Assembly (NCBI RefSeq): GCF_904848625.1
Contig: NZ_CAJHCP010000010.1
Span: 1 to 64,000 of the forward strand
Source of the DNA: Paraburkholderia metrosideri
GTDB taxonomy: Bacteria > Pseudomonadota > Gammaproteobacteria > Burkholderiales > Burkholderiaceae
DNA: 64,000 nucleotides
Direction of reading: 5' to 3'
Each line of letters opens with the position of its first letter. The first letter of the stretch is position 1. A program made the translations under genes and the position numbers. Below the pieces are notes generated by a model. That model had not been told where the DNA came from, searched no databases, and saw only the letters and a list, made by a program, of their open reading frames with translations. This document shows positions 26,109 to 35,254 of this stretch, one piece after another.

Positions 26109-26297
26109 ATGTGTACTCTAATGATCGGCGATCTGTCTCTCATGAAAGACCTTGATCGGCAAACTATGGCCAACGTGCATGGCGGCGAAGGCAAGACGGT
26201 GGCTCAGGTCGCAGCCGAAACCGTCACGATGCTGAATCAGATCGCCTCGGGTCAATGTGAGTTTTCCAGTACCGGCAAGTCGTACGTGTGCTACTGA
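26109..26297 (+). CDS. Small double-glycine-leader peptide (bacteriocin/RiPP-precursor-like)
   Basis: 62 residues; AAGGAG seven bases before ATG 26109. The N-terminal 26 residues end LDRQTMANVHGG, fitting the double-glycine leader pattern: hydrophobic residues at -12, -7 and -4 and Gly-Gly at -2/-1. Cleavage would release a 36-residue core starting EGKTVAQVAAETV, with Cys at positions 50 and 61 that could form a disulfide, and ending SYVCY. A sigma-54-like promoter lies upstream and two hairpins follow. No C39-peptidase ABC exporter, immunity gene or modification enzyme is adjacent, so an exporter elsewhere would be needed. A non-secreted small protein is the alternative. Confidence 0.65.
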   Translation: MCTLMIGDLSLMKDLDRQTMANVHGGEGKTVAQVAAETVTMLNQIASGQCEFSSTGKSYVCY

Positions 26298-26312
26298 AAG
26301 ACTGGAGTTTCA

Positions 26313-26347
26313 CGTGATGACTGCTGTGCGAAACAGCAGTCATCACG
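26313..26347. terminator. 15-bp perfect hairpin after the small peptide gene
   Basis: CGTGATGACTGCTGT / ACAGCAGTCATCACG pairs perfectly around a GCGAA loop, 15 bases after the peptide stop. It is one of the strongest hairpins in the window. No T run follows. Terminator or mRNA-stabilising structure. Confidence 0.65.
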
Positions 26348-26372
26348 CAGAGCCGCGAATAGCGATACAACA

Positions 26373-26406
26373 GACCGAAGGCCGGCTTCATGGCCGACCT
26401 TCGGTC
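26373..26406. terminator. Second hairpin between convergent genes
   Basis: GACCGAAGG / CCTTCGGTC with an inner CGGC/GCCG extension lies 22 bases beyond the dienelactone hydrolase stop. Together with the preceding hairpin it forms a tandem, probably bidirectional, terminator. Confidence 0.6.
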
Positions 26407-26428
26407 ACTCAAGCGTGAAGCTCTTAAC

Positions 26429-27208
26429 TTAGCCGAGCGTTCGCGCGTAGAGCGCGAACAGCTCGTTCCAGCCGCGTTCGGCCGCCGGTGCGTCGAAGAC
26501 CGGCATGTCCGGCTTCATCCAGCCGTGCATCTTCCCTTCGTACAACTCGCTCTTGTGCTTCACTCCGGCTTCGGTCAACGCAGCGTCGAAGCGTTGAGCC
26601 ATTTCGGGCGGATAGCTGTGGTCCTGATCTGCTGCGGCGATGAGTACTTCGGCCTTGACCTTGGGCAACTGCAGGTGCGGGCTCGTTGGCAGGTCGGTGG
26701 CCAGATTGCCGCCGTGGAAGCTCGCCGCAGCCGACACGCGATCCGGGTACCAGGCCGCAGCCGTCAACGCCATGCCGCCACCCATGCAGAAGCCGACCGT
26801 GCCGACCTTGTCGCCCTTCACGTCGTCACGGCTGTCGAGATAGGCGAGCAGTGCAGCGGTGTCGCCGGCCGCCTTGTGATTGTCGGTGCTAGCCATCATC
26901 GGGCCAACGGTCGCGCGGAAATCACCCTTCAGGACTTCCTTCGGATCAAGCGGTCCGTATGCGCCCAGGCCGTAGTACAGATCGGCGAGCAGCACGACAT
27001 AGCCCTGGCTGGCAACATGGCTTGCCATCTGGATCATGGCGGGGCGGATGCCAAACGCGTCCATGTAGAAGATCACGCCGGGCCACTTGCCTTCGCGTTG
27101 GGGCGTCAGCACCCATACGTTGCAAGCACCGTCCGTGGCCTGCACGGTGATCTGACTCTGGTTGACGCCGTAAGCGTTCACGGATACGGCGGCGTTGGTA
27201 TTGGACAT
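26429..27208 (-). CDS. Dienelactone hydrolase family protein
   Basis: 259 residues from ATG 27208. The nucleophile elbow GFCMGGG carries the Cys typical of dienelactone hydrolases; Asp lies in AAADQDHSYP and His in GKMHGWM. PGVIFYMDAFGIRP is the family oxyanion/Glu region variant. It hydrolyses lactone or ester bonds, classically carboxymethylenebutenolide in chlorocatechol degradation. It stands alone, so a general hydrolase role is equally possible. Confidence 0.92.
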   Translation of the reverse strand: MSNTNAAVSVNAYGVNQSQITVQATDGACNVWVLTPQREGKWPGVIFYMDAFGIRPAMIQMASHVASQGYVVLLADLYYGLGAYGPLDPKEVLKGDFRATVGPMMASTDNHKAAGDTAALLAYLDSRDDVKGDKVGTVGFCMGGGMALTAAAWYPDRVSAAASFHGGNLATDLPTSPHLQLPKVKAEVLIAAADQDHSYPPEMAQRFDAALTEAGVKHKSELYEGKMHGWMKPDMPVFDAPAAERGWNELFALYARTLG

Positions 27209-27554
27209 CGAAAAAATCCCGGTCATAGAAAGATAAATGAAGGCTTGTGAGGCGCTTTCGTGGCAGCCCGGGAGTGTAAGACAGACGAAGAAAAGCTGCT
27301 CTGCGCCCGGCATCGCGGAGACTGACGGCGCGTGAACAATCGCGGCTACGGCGGGTGATAGGTGCCGTTACTCACGGGCGAATCACGCAGAGGACCGCTT
27401 CAGCAGTAGCCGGGTTGCCTGAGCGTGACGCCAAAGAAGGTGGCGGCACGCAAAACGCCGGGGCGCCAGGGCGCCGCGTCGTCTAACGGAAGTGGGTAGT
27501 TGAGCGCGACAGTCCTCGATGGGCCGTTCGGAGCCGATCACATGATCAACGGCT

Positions 27555-28958
27555 TCAGCGCGGAAGCCCTTCGCAGACCGCGCCCGCTTGTTCCTTCGAA
27601 GCTGAATTTTTCAAACCAGAGATTGATAGGACTACGCCGGCGAGCATAAAAACCCCGGCCAGCATGACGGACGTATGCAGGCCTCTGACAAGATCGCCGG
27701 CCGTTCCGACGGCGAGCGATCCGAAGACCCCCACTCCGAGCGCGCCGCCGATCTGGCGCGCCGTGTTCAGCACGCCAGAAGCGATGCCGACGGATCGCGA
27801 ATCGACATTTTCGAGCACCGCGGTATTGATCGACGGTACAGCCAGCGCGACCCCAACACCAATCGCGAGCAAGGGCGCCGTGATCGCCAGGTAGCTGCTA
27901 CTGCTGCCGATCAGTCGGAGTGATAGAAGGCCAATCGCCGCGAGCGCCTGGCCGGCCACCATCGGAATGCGGTAGTCAAAGCGCGCGGAGAGGGCACCGG
28001 ATGTGAGGTTGGCCACGGTGACGACAGCGGTCATTGGCAGGAAAGCCAGACCCGTTTCGAAGGGCGTATAGCCGCGCACTCTCTGAAAGAAAAGGCTCAT
28101 CGCGAACATCAGTCCGTAATAGCCGAAGTTGAGCGACAGCCCTATCACCGAACTGACATTGACGGCCGGTATCCGGAATAGCGAAAGCGGAAGCATCGGA
28201 TGCCGTTGCCACTTTTCGACCAGCACGAACAGAACGCCGAACGCAACGAAACAGCCGATTGCCGTCCGCACAGCCGCATCTCCCCAGCCCAGCCTTCCGC
28301 TTTCGACGACGGCGAACATCAGCGCGGCAAGCGCAACTACCGCCAGCAGTTGCCCGGTCAAATCGAAGCGACGGCCTGTGTTACGCACGGTATCGGGAGC
28401 ATAAGCCCGCGTCAGCCAGATGCCGGCGACACCCACCGGTACGTTGATCAGAAAAATACTCGGCCAACCGAAACAGTCGACCAGCGCCCCTCCCACGACA
28501 GGACCGGCGCCGAGCGCCAGCGCGGCGGTCCCGGCCCAGATACTGACGGCCTTGGCTCGCGCCCGCGGATCGGGAAAGCTCGCGTTGAGCAGCGACAGCG
28601 ACGACGGCACGCACAACGCAGCCCCAACGCCCTGTGCGACCCGCGCTGTGATCAGTGTGGCCGCCCCGGTTGCGAAGCCACAGGCGACCGACGCCACAGT
28701 AAAGAGTGCGAAGCCTCCGATAAACACGCGTCGCGCCCCCAGCCGGTCACCGAGCGCACCGGCGCTAAGCAGAAGGCAGGCGAACGCGAGCGTGTACGCA
28801 TTGAGCACCCACTCGAGCTCGGTAGCGCTGGCAGATAGGCCTTCCCGTATGCGCTCGAGCGCGACGTTCACCACCGTCACGTCCAGACAGATGATGAAGA
28901 AGCCAAGGCTCGCGGCGAGTAAGGCAAGGCGCGGCGATCGCGTCGATTGTGTGTGCAT
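27555..28958 (-). CDS. MFS efflux transporter, DHA2 (14-TM) type
   Basis: 467 residues, about 14 hydrophobic segments. FFIICLDVTVVNVALERI is motif D1 of the DHA2 drug:H+ antiporters; LSAGALGDRLGARRVFIGG is motif A; ALGAGPVVGGALVDCFGWPSIFLINVPVG is motif C. It probably exports toxic organics from the inner membrane. Divergent from a LysR gene at 29084, which is the likely regulator. Confidence 0.94.
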   Translation of the reverse strand: MHTQSTRSPRLALLAASLGFFIICLDVTVVNVALERIREGLSASATELEWVLNAYTLAFACLLLSAGALGDRLGARRVFIGGFALFTVASVACGFATGAATLITARVAQGVGAALCVPSSLSLLNASFPDPRARAKAVSIWAGTAALALGAGPVVGGALVDCFGWPSIFLINVPVGVAGIWLTRAYAPDTVRNTGRRFDLTGQLLAVVALAALMFAVVESGRLGWGDAAVRTAIGCFVAFGVLFVLVEKWQRHPMLPLSLFRIPAVNVSSVIGLSLNFGYYGLMFAMSLFFQRVRGYTPFETGLAFLPMTAVVTVANLTSGALSARFDYRIPMVAGQALAAIGLLSLRLIGSSSSYLAITAPLLAIGVGVALAVPSINTAVLENVDSRSVGIASGVLNTARQIGGALGVGVFGSLAVGTAGDLVRGLHTSVMLAGVFMLAGVVLSISGLKNSASKEQAGAVCEGLPR

Positions 28959-29083
28959 GATGAGGGGGCTGGGTGGGTCGTGACGCGAACGGAAAGATCG
29001 AGCGTCGGCATCACCACTTTAATTGCCCCGTCAATCTTGATAAATTGGCGGAAATTTGCCACAGAACCCATTAATATGGGGGA
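28959..29083. promoter_or_regulatory. Divergent promoter of MFS and LysR genes
   Basis: 125 bases. The AT-rich stretch ttgataAATTggcggaAATTtgcc (about 29036-29060) holds an interrupted AATT repeat compatible with a LysR T-N11-A site. It is placed to control both genes. Confidence 0.4.
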
Positions 29084-30004
29084 ATGGATATCCTCAAGGC
29101 GATGAACGTTTTCGTGCACGTGGTCGACACCGGCAGCCTGACGGCTGCGGCGCTCGCGTGTGATCTGTCGCCCACCATGGTCGGCAATCATCTGCATGCG
29201 CTGGAGGAACGACTCGGTACGAGGCTGATCCACCGCACCACGCGCAAGCAGCAGATCAGCGTGTTTGGGCGCGCTTACTACGACCGTTGTGTGGAAATTC
29301 TCGGCCTCGTGAACGACGCCGAAAACCTGGCGCTCGACCATCACGCGACCCCGCGCGGACGCCTGCGGCTCACTGCACCCGTGATCTTTAGCAACGAGTG
29401 CCTGATCCCTGCCATCGCGGACTATTGCGAGCGCTACCCCGAAGTGCAACTCGATGTGGTCGCGACCGATGCATTGTCCGACCTGATTGAGGACGGATTC
29501 GAAGCGGCCATTCGCATCGGCACGCCGAGTGAGCCCGACGTCGTGGCTCGCCCTTTGCGGCCGTATCGCCTCGTGCTGTGTGCATCGCGCGCATACCTGG
29601 ATTCGAACGGCGTACCGGCGGCGCCCGAAGAGCTTCGCGCTCACCAATGTCTCACCTACGCGTTTCCACTCCGTTCGGAAATGCGCGCGGCACGGCCTGA
29701 ATGGACGCTGTCTGGCCCGACCGGAAGCGTCAGTGTGCCCATCAATGGCCGCCTGAAGATCGACAATGCCGATGCGCTTCGCAGGGCTGTGCTTGCCGGC
29801 ATGGGCATCGCCATGCTGCCCGCCATTCTGATCGACGCGGATCTCAGCGCAAACCGGTTGGTCGAGGTACTGCCGGAGTATGCGCCGCCCATCCGGCCGG
29901 TCTCGCTGTTGTATTTGCGCGATCGCCAGATGTCTCCGAAGCTTCGCAGTTTCATCGACTTTATCGTGGAGCGATTTGGCGTTGTCTCGGGCTCGCCCGG
30001 TTGA
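29084..30004 (+). CDS. LysR-family transcriptional regulator
   Basis: 306 residues. The HTH (about 8-65; TGSLTAAALACDLSPTMVGNHLHALEERLGTRLI) has MVGNHL where most LysR proteins have VSR, a variant seen in a recurrent subgroup. The effector domain includes LIEDGFEAAIRIGTPSEPDVVARPL. Divergent from the DHA2 transporter; likely its activator or repressor. Confidence 0.92.
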   Translation: MDILKAMNVFVHVVDTGSLTAAALACDLSPTMVGNHLHALEERLGTRLIHRTTRKQQISVFGRAYYDRCVEILGLVNDAENLALDHHATPRGRLRLTAPVIFSNECLIPAIADYCERYPEVQLDVVATDALSDLIEDGFEAAIRIGTPSEPDVVARPLRPYRLVLCASRAYLDSNGVPAAPEELRAHQCLTYAFPLRSEMRAARPEWTLSGPTGSVSVPINGRLKIDNADALRRAVLAGMGIAMLPAILIDADLSANRLVEVLPEYAPPIRPVSLLYLRDRQMSPKLRSFIDFIVERFGVVSGSPG

Positions 30005-30359
30005 CGACCGGTTGGCGAAGAGCGTTCCTCAAGCATGTGCGAGACAGCCGGATCGCCGCGTAAGCTGGCGCTATCTGATCGACTGGTAGCGCGTGGATGG
30101 CTTGACAACGCCCAGTAGTGACGTGTCGCGCGGATTTCAGAAGCGGTGATTGCGATGGCTCAAGAGCGGCCTTGGAGGCAGCGCACGTCAGCAGGGAGAG
30201 CAGATTGTCGATACGACGATTTTCAGGGTTCGGCGATCGCTCGCCGATTAACTCAATGTAGTGTGCGGGGGTTGTCCATTGGAATCCCCTCGCACACATC
30301 ACAGAGCACGGCTTCGTTGGAATTTTCCTGGATTCTTTGTCTCCAGGTTCCAGCTTCCG
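30005..30359. other. Intergenic, hairpin-bearing
   Basis: 355 bases without a supported gene. GTGTGCGGGGG (from about 30263) and CCCCTCGCACAC (to about 30297) form an imperfect stem (7 + 4 bp with a bulge). It is well placed as a terminator for the acrylate-type operon that ends at 30360 on the minus strand. Confidence 0.45.
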
Positions 30360-31355
30360 TTAGTTCACGTCGACGAGTACACGACCGCGCAACTCACCCG
30401 CGAGCATGGCTTCTGCTGCGGCACCGACTTCTGCGAGTGCCACGGTTCTCGCGGTGATCCCATCCAGCATTTCCATGGGCAGGTCGACGACAATGCGATT
30501 CCACGCGTTGATACGGTCTTCCAGCGGGAGCATGACCGAGTCCACGCCGAGGAGTTTGACGCCGCGAAGAATGAATGGCATGACGGTGGTCGGCAAATCA
30601 GCGCCCCCGGCGAGTCCACAGGCGGCAACGACGCCGTTGTAGTTCATCTCGGCGAGCACCCGGGCAAGCACTTTCGAACCGACCGTATCAATCGCCGCTG
30701 ACCATTTCTGGCCTTCGAGCGCGCGCGGCGGGTCAGCCCACAGGGGACCGTCAACGAACTCTTGCGCACCCAGGCTCTTCACGTAATCATGCTTTTCCGT
30801 GTTGCCGGTGAGAGCGGAAACCTTATAGCCCAACTTGCCGAGGATGGCGACGGCCACGCTGCCAACGCCACCCGCGGCGCCGGTCACGAGCACTGGACCG
30901 CTTTGCGGCGTGATACCGGCATTTTCAAGCGCATTCACGCACAGCATTCCCGTGAAGCCGGCCGTGCCGATCATCATGGCCTGGCGGGTCGTGAGCCCGG
31001 CAGGCAACGGTACGAGCCATTCACCACGAACCCGTTGATACTGACTGTAGCCGCCCCAGTATTTTTCGCCCACGCTCCATCCCGTTAGCACGACCTTCTG
31101 GCCCGCTTTCAGGTTCGGATTCGACGTTTCAACCACTTCACCGGCGAAGTCAATGCCGGGCACCAGGGGCCATGCTTTAACGATCTTGCCCTTGCCGGTG
31201 ACAGCGAGCGCATCCTTGAAGTTGATCGTCGAATATTCAATCTTGACGAGGGTGTCTTCATCCGGCAATGAGTCGAAACTCAACTTCTCAATTGCCGCTT
31301 TCGTCTTCCGGTCTTCTTCGCGAAGCATCATTGCGTTAAACGTCTGTTCGGACAT
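30360..31355 (-). CDS. acuI: Acrylyl-CoA reductase (AcuI/YhdH family)
   Basis: 331 residues from ATG 31355, with CCGGAGAAG upstream. Zinc-free MDR protein: EYSTINFKDALAVTGKGKI and PLVPGIDFAGEVV near the N-terminus, the NADPH motif VTGAAGGVGSVAVAIL (about 150-165), and LDGITARTVALAEV near the end are YhdH/AcuI hallmarks. AcuI reduces acryloyl-CoA to propionyl-CoA with NADPH. It is last in a four-gene operon (37-base gap) with an enoyl-CoA hydratase, an acyl-CoA ligase and an AtoE-type importer, opposite an AcuR-like repressor. This context agrees with the enzymatic call. Confidence 0.9.
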   Translation of the reverse strand: MSEQTFNAMMLREEDRKTKAAIEKLSFDSLPDEDTLVKIEYSTINFKDALAVTGKGKIVKAWPLVPGIDFAGEVVETSNPNLKAGQKVVLTGWSVGEKYWGGYSQYQRVRGEWLVPLPAGLTTRQAMMIGTAGFTGMLCVNALENAGITPQSGPVLVTGAAGGVGSVAVAILGKLGYKVSALTGNTEKHDYVKSLGAQEFVDGPLWADPPRALEGQKWSAAIDTVGSKVLARVLAEMNYNGVVAACGLAGGADLPTTVMPFILRGVKLLGVDSVMLPLEDRINAWNRIVVDLPMEMLDGITARTVALAEVGAAAEAMLAGELRGRVLVDVN

Positions 31356-31392
31356 TAGGTCTTCTCCGGTGAAAATGGGTGGAATAGGTGTT

Positions 31393-32208
31393 TCAACCTT
31401 CGAATCGGCGGTCACGCCATCGGATAGCCTCACGCATGCCCTGTTCGCGTGCGACCTCCATGAAGGCCTGCTTGTCGGGCGAGCCAGCAGATTCAATCGC
31501 GTGGTCGATATCCAGAGCGTGATGCAATGATTCCTTCATGCCGCGCACTTCAAAGCTGTGATTGATTGCGCGCTTGGTCGCCCGCACGAGATTGGGGTCG
31601 ATGACGCACATCGTGCGAGCGATTCGAAGCGCTTCGTTCAAATGTTCGCCGTCAGGCACGACGCGATTCACGAAGCCCAGTTCTGCAGCCCGTGTCGCAT
31701 CGATGTGGTCAAGGCCAGTCAGAATGATTTCCTTCGCCTGCTTGGGATTGGCCATCCAGGGCAATAGCATCGTGACGATGCCGGCACCAAACTTGAGTTC
31801 GGGCTCGCCGAAAATGGCCGATTGCGCAGCCACCGTGAGGTCACATGCCAGCGCAATTTCAAACGCACCGGCGAGGCACGCGCCGTGCACCGCTGCGATA
31901 GTGGGTTTCGGGCAATCCCAGAAACGCATGGTCGTGTTGTAGTCGCGGTCGAGAATTTCGCGCCAGAGTGCGTCGCCCTCCGGTCTCGCCTCCATCTGCT
32001 CCTTCAGGTCAAAGCCCGACGAGAACGCTTTGCCTTCGCCGTTTATGACGACAACCTTGACATGATCGTCGCTCTCGGCCAGATCCATTGCGGCATTAAT
32101 CTCATGGAGCGATTTCTTGCCTAATGCATTGAGGCGCTCGGGGCGATCAAGAGTGATGGTTGCTATCGAAGCATTGACGCCGTATTTCAGGGTCGTGAAG
32201 TCGGACAT
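31393..32208 (-). CDS. Enoyl-CoA hydratase/isomerase family protein
   Basis: 271 residues, crotonase fold. The oxyanion loops are KAFSSGFDLKE and HGACLAGAFEIALACDL. The two catalytic acids are in AFEIALACD and GEPELKFG, as in true hydratases. In this operon it could interconvert 3-hydroxypropionyl-CoA and acryloyl-CoA, feeding AcuI. Gaps of 37 and 20 bases to its neighbours support one transcript. Another short-chain 3-hydroxyacyl-CoA is possible. Confidence 0.92.
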   Translation of the reverse strand: MSDFTTLKYGVNASIATITLDRPERLNALGKKSLHEINAAMDLAESDDHVKVVVINGEGKAFSSGFDLKEQMEARPEGDALWREILDRDYNTTMRFWDCPKPTIAAVHGACLAGAFEIALACDLTVAAQSAIFGEPELKFGAGIVTMLLPWMANPKQAKEIILTGLDHIDATRAAELGFVNRVVPDGEHLNEALRIARTMCVIDPNLVRATKRAINHSFEVRGMKESLHHALDIDHAIESAGSPDKQAFMEVAREQGMREAIRWRDRRFEG

Positions 32209-32228
32209 TGGGAATTTCCTATTCGGTT

Positions 32229-33728
32229 TCAGGAACGACCTGCAATTGGCGCAAGCACGCCACCTGCAATCATGTTTCGAAGCTCACGCCGGTCTGCCTT
32301 TCCAGTGCGGCCCACCGGCAACGCCTCGTCGATATAGATAAAGTCCGGCAGCTTGAAGCGGTCCAGTTTCGTCGCGAGGAACGTTCGCAGCGCTTCAGCG
32401 TCGACTGCGAATCCTGTATTGAGGACGATGAGCGCGTGAATTCGCTCCCCGAGAATTTCATCGGGCGCGCCCACGACCATGCAGTCGCTGACCGCGTCGA
32501 ACTGCTTGATTGCGCGCTCGACTTCCATGGGAGTGACTTTGTTTCCACCGCGAGAAATGAGCTCCTTGGCCCGGCCCATCAGACGCACCTGGCCGTCAGC
32601 GTCGAGTGTTGCGAGGTCACCTGTTCTGAACCAGCCATCGGAGAATGCGGCCTGCGTGAGTGCAGGTTCATCCAGATAGCCTTTCGTCAGGAACGGGCTG
32701 TTGATTTGCAATTCGCCGATTGAACCCGCGGGCGCATCGACGCCGACCTCATCGACGACGCGAAATTTCACGCGACTGGATGGAAGACCTAGTGAGTGCG
32801 GATTGGCCTGACGGTCTCCGGGAAACTGAAAGAAGTCGCACGTCGACGTCTCTGTCAGGCCAAAGATGTTCACCAGGTCGGTATCGGGAAACAGGTTGCC
32901 GAGTTGCGTCGCAAGCTGTTCGCTCAGTTGTTCGCCTCCAGTCAGAATCTGGCGGAGTGTCGGACAACTTGCGGTGAATCCTCGAGGGTCGTCTGCATCC
33001 TGCGCAAGCACGGCAAGCATCGCTCGCAGCATGGTCGGCACGACACCCACCCGGTGAATCTGTTCGTTTCTCAATTGATCGAGCAGAAGCGCCGGGACAA
33101 ATTTTTGCGGCAGCACGATGGTGCCTCCGCCGATCAAGGTCAGCAGACTGACCCAGATGCCAAAGCTGAAAGTGATATTGAGAAGCTGCAGCGTGCGCTC
33201 ATTGCGGCGGAAGTGAATCATCGCGTCGATTGCCCGGAGCTTCCCGGCGAAGGCGTCGTGGCTGACCACGACGCCCTTCGGAACACCCGTCGACCCCGAC
33301 GTGAAAATAACGAGTGCAGCATTTTCCAATGGCTGCCGCGCAGGCGGCGCGACGTCGCTGATCTGCGCGACGGGATTCGAACCCGGTGCTGCTCCCTGCG
33401 CGACGTCGACCACCAACCGGGCTCTGGTCCTGTGATGGATGGCGTCAATGACACCCGCAGGTGATGTTCTGTGAATGGGCACTGCGACTCCACCCGCCAG
33501 CCAGACGCCGAGGAAGCCGGCGAGATCCGACGGATGATTGGAGACAAGTACATGGACAGGCTCATTGGCCTCGCATGTGCGCTCGTTCAGTGCGCGCTGG
33601 ACGACGATAGCTTCGTCGAGCAGCGCCTCGTAGGTCAGCTTGCTTTCTGCAGCATCGATTGCTATCGCGTCGCCATACTTGCGGCATGCCGCTGCCAGCA
33701 GATATCCAAGATTTTGCATGTCGTCCAT
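32229..33728 (-). CDS. AMP-forming acyl-CoA synthetase (class I adenylate-forming)
   Basis: 499 residues. Ordered core motifs are the P-loop IFTSGSTGVPKG (about 137-148), GLTETSTC, TGDLATLDADG, GRAKELISRGGNKVTPMEVE, and the C-terminal catalytic Lys in GRTGKADRREL. It activates a carboxylic acid to its CoA thioester at the expense of ATP. Placed between the AtoE importer and hydratase, it most plausibly activates a short acid such as 3-hydroxypropionate or acrylate. An aromatic acid cannot be excluded from motifs alone. Confidence 0.92.
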   Translation of the reverse strand: MDDMQNLGYLLAAACRKYGDAIAIDAAESKLTYEALLDEAIVVQRALNERTCEANEPVHVLVSNHPSDLAGFLGVWLAGGVAVPIHRTSPAGVIDAIHHRTRARLVVDVAQGAAPGSNPVAQISDVAPPARQPLENAALVIFTSGSTGVPKGVVVSHDAFAGKLRAIDAMIHFRRNERTLQLLNITFSFGIWVSLLTLIGGGTIVLPQKFVPALLLDQLRNEQIHRVGVVPTMLRAMLAVLAQDADDPRGFTASCPTLRQILTGGEQLSEQLATQLGNLFPDTDLVNIFGLTETSTCDFFQFPGDRQANPHSLGLPSSRVKFRVVDEVGVDAPAGSIGELQINSPFLTKGYLDEPALTQAAFSDGWFRTGDLATLDADGQVRLMGRAKELISRGGNKVTPMEVERAIKQFDAVSDCMVVGAPDEILGERIHALIVLNTGFAVDAEALRTFLATKLDRFKLPDFIYIDEALPVGRTGKADRRELRNMIAGGVLAPIAGRS

Positions 33729-33772
33729 GAGCTTTCAGTCTTACCAGAGAGTGCGGGCGGGTGGATTGAGCG

Positions 33773-35161
33773 TTACAGCAACAGAAGCGTCGCTCCCATC
33801 ACTGCGAACATCGCGAAGAAGATGATGACGGTGAAGCCCATCACACGGCCCATGCCGACACCTGCGATCGCCAGCAGCGGAATGACCCACATCGGCTGGA
33901 TCATGTCCGCGACGCCTTCGCCAAGCGCCACGGAAATGGCGACGGCATGCTGCGAGACACCGAGATGTTGGGCAGCGGGAACAACGAACGGTGCCTGGAC
34001 AATCCAGTGACCGCCCGCGCTCGGCACAAACATGCTGATGAGAACCGACGAGACGAAACTCCAGAACGGAAGCGTGTGAGTCGTCGAGAAGCTGATAAAC
34101 CATTGTGCGATGACGTCAGCGAGACCGGTAACCGTCATGACGCCCATGATGCCGCCATAGATCGGGAACTGGAGGAGCACCGGGCCGGCCACCCGGGCGG
34201 CGTTGTTGATGGCCGTCAGATAGGCGCGCGGCGTCCAGTGCGTCACGAGGCCGAGCATCAGGAAAATCATGACGAGCATATTCAGGTCCATCGTGAACGA
34301 ACCTGCAACCAGCTTCTTAACGATATAACCGAGGCCCAGCGCGACGAGAATCAGGTTAAGTACCCATCCGTTGTCGAGCCAGCCTGCAATCGTGTTCGGG
34401 CGTTTGCTCGAGACCTCGACGGTGTCTTCCTGGATAAGACGCTTGGGGTCAGCCGCAATGGTTTCAGAATCGCGGGGTTTCATCACACGGAAGACCAGCG
34501 GAATCAACACCGCAAGCGCAATGACTGGCACGAAGTTCAGCGGCGAGAACAGGAAGTCTGTCATCGGCAATACCGAACCGGTCACCTTCTCGATGACATT
34601 CAGCGGTGAACCCTGAGTCGCACTGAGCAGCGCGATGGAGCTGGAAAGACCGCAGACATACAGGGACCAACCAGCATAGGCTGCCGCGACCAGCCACGCA
34701 AAATCCACCTTCACCCGCTTCGCAACCTCACGGGCGAACAGCGCAGAAACGACAAGGCCCACCGCCCAGTTCAGAAGGCCGCCCACCATCGACACGAAAA
34801 AGGTCAACGTCATCGCGCCGACAGCGGTGGTGGGAATTGACGCAACCCTTCGAAGCAGCATCGCCACCGGTTTCGACGTGGAAAGCGCGTGGCCTGTCAC
34901 CAGGGTCAATGCGACCAGAAACGCGAAGCTCGCAATCTTGAACACGCCGTCGTACCAGCTCGTCACGATCGTGCCGAGATCGCCGTGGGGCGCAATGGCC
35001 ATCGCGAGAATGCAGGTGGTGAGGGTGAGAAGAATGGCAATCACGAACGGGTCTGGCATCACCTTTTCGACGAGCACCACGCACACGCGAGTCAACCCGC
35101 GTAGCCCGCACGACCGCACTGGCCGGTCAATCGATGACGCTGCTGCACTCGCCTTTTCCAT
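33773..35161 (-). CDS. atoE: Short-chain fatty acid transporter, AtoE family
   Basis: 462 residues with about 11-12 hydrophobic segments. VEKVMPDPFVIAILLTL, WAVGLVVSALFAREVAKRV, VPSAGGHWIVQAPFVVPAA and GEGVADMIQPMWVIPLLAIAGVG are strongly characteristic of AtoE/SCFA permeases. It imports short-chain carboxylates across the inner membrane. First gene of the four-gene operon; its promoter is shared with the divergent MFS gene and carries two matching operator-like elements. Confidence 0.93.
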   Translation of the reverse strand: MEKASAAASSIDRPVRSCGLRGLTRVCVVLVEKVMPDPFVIAILLTLTTCILAMAIAPHGDLGTIVTSWYDGVFKIASFAFLVALTLVTGHALSTSKPVAMLLRRVASIPTTAVGAMTLTFFVSMVGGLLNWAVGLVVSALFAREVAKRVKVDFAWLVAAAYAGWSLYVCGLSSSIALLSATQGSPLNVIEKVTGSVLPMTDFLFSPLNFVPVIALAVLIPLVFRVMKPRDSETIAADPKRLIQEDTVEVSSKRPNTIAGWLDNGWVLNLILVALGLGYIVKKLVAGSFTMDLNMLVMIFLMLGLVTHWTPRAYLTAINNAARVAGPVLLQFPIYGGIMGVMTVTGLADVIAQWFISFSTTHTLPFWSFVSSVLISMFVPSAGGHWIVQAPFVVPAAQHLGVSQHAVAISVALGEGVADMIQPMWVIPLLAIAGVGMGRVMGFTVIIFFAMFAVMGATLLLL

Positions 35162-35217
35162 GGTTCCTGTCTCCGTGTCTGATACGCGTATGTCGCTCAG
35201 TTATGTGGGTGTCGAAC

Positions 35218-35231
35218 TAGACGGCCGGTCA
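35218..35231. promoter_or_regulatory. Operator candidate 1 (GAC-N5-GTC), acu-type promoter
   Basis: TAGACGGCCGGTCA contains GAC-N5-GTC and is a near-perfect inverted copy (12 of 14) of the second site at 35256-35269. Its position is 57 bases before the AtoE start, flanking the leftward -10 region (TATAAA, about 35240-35245). Confidence 0.6.
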
Positions 35232-35254
35232 GTTTGGACATTTATAGTCCTAGG

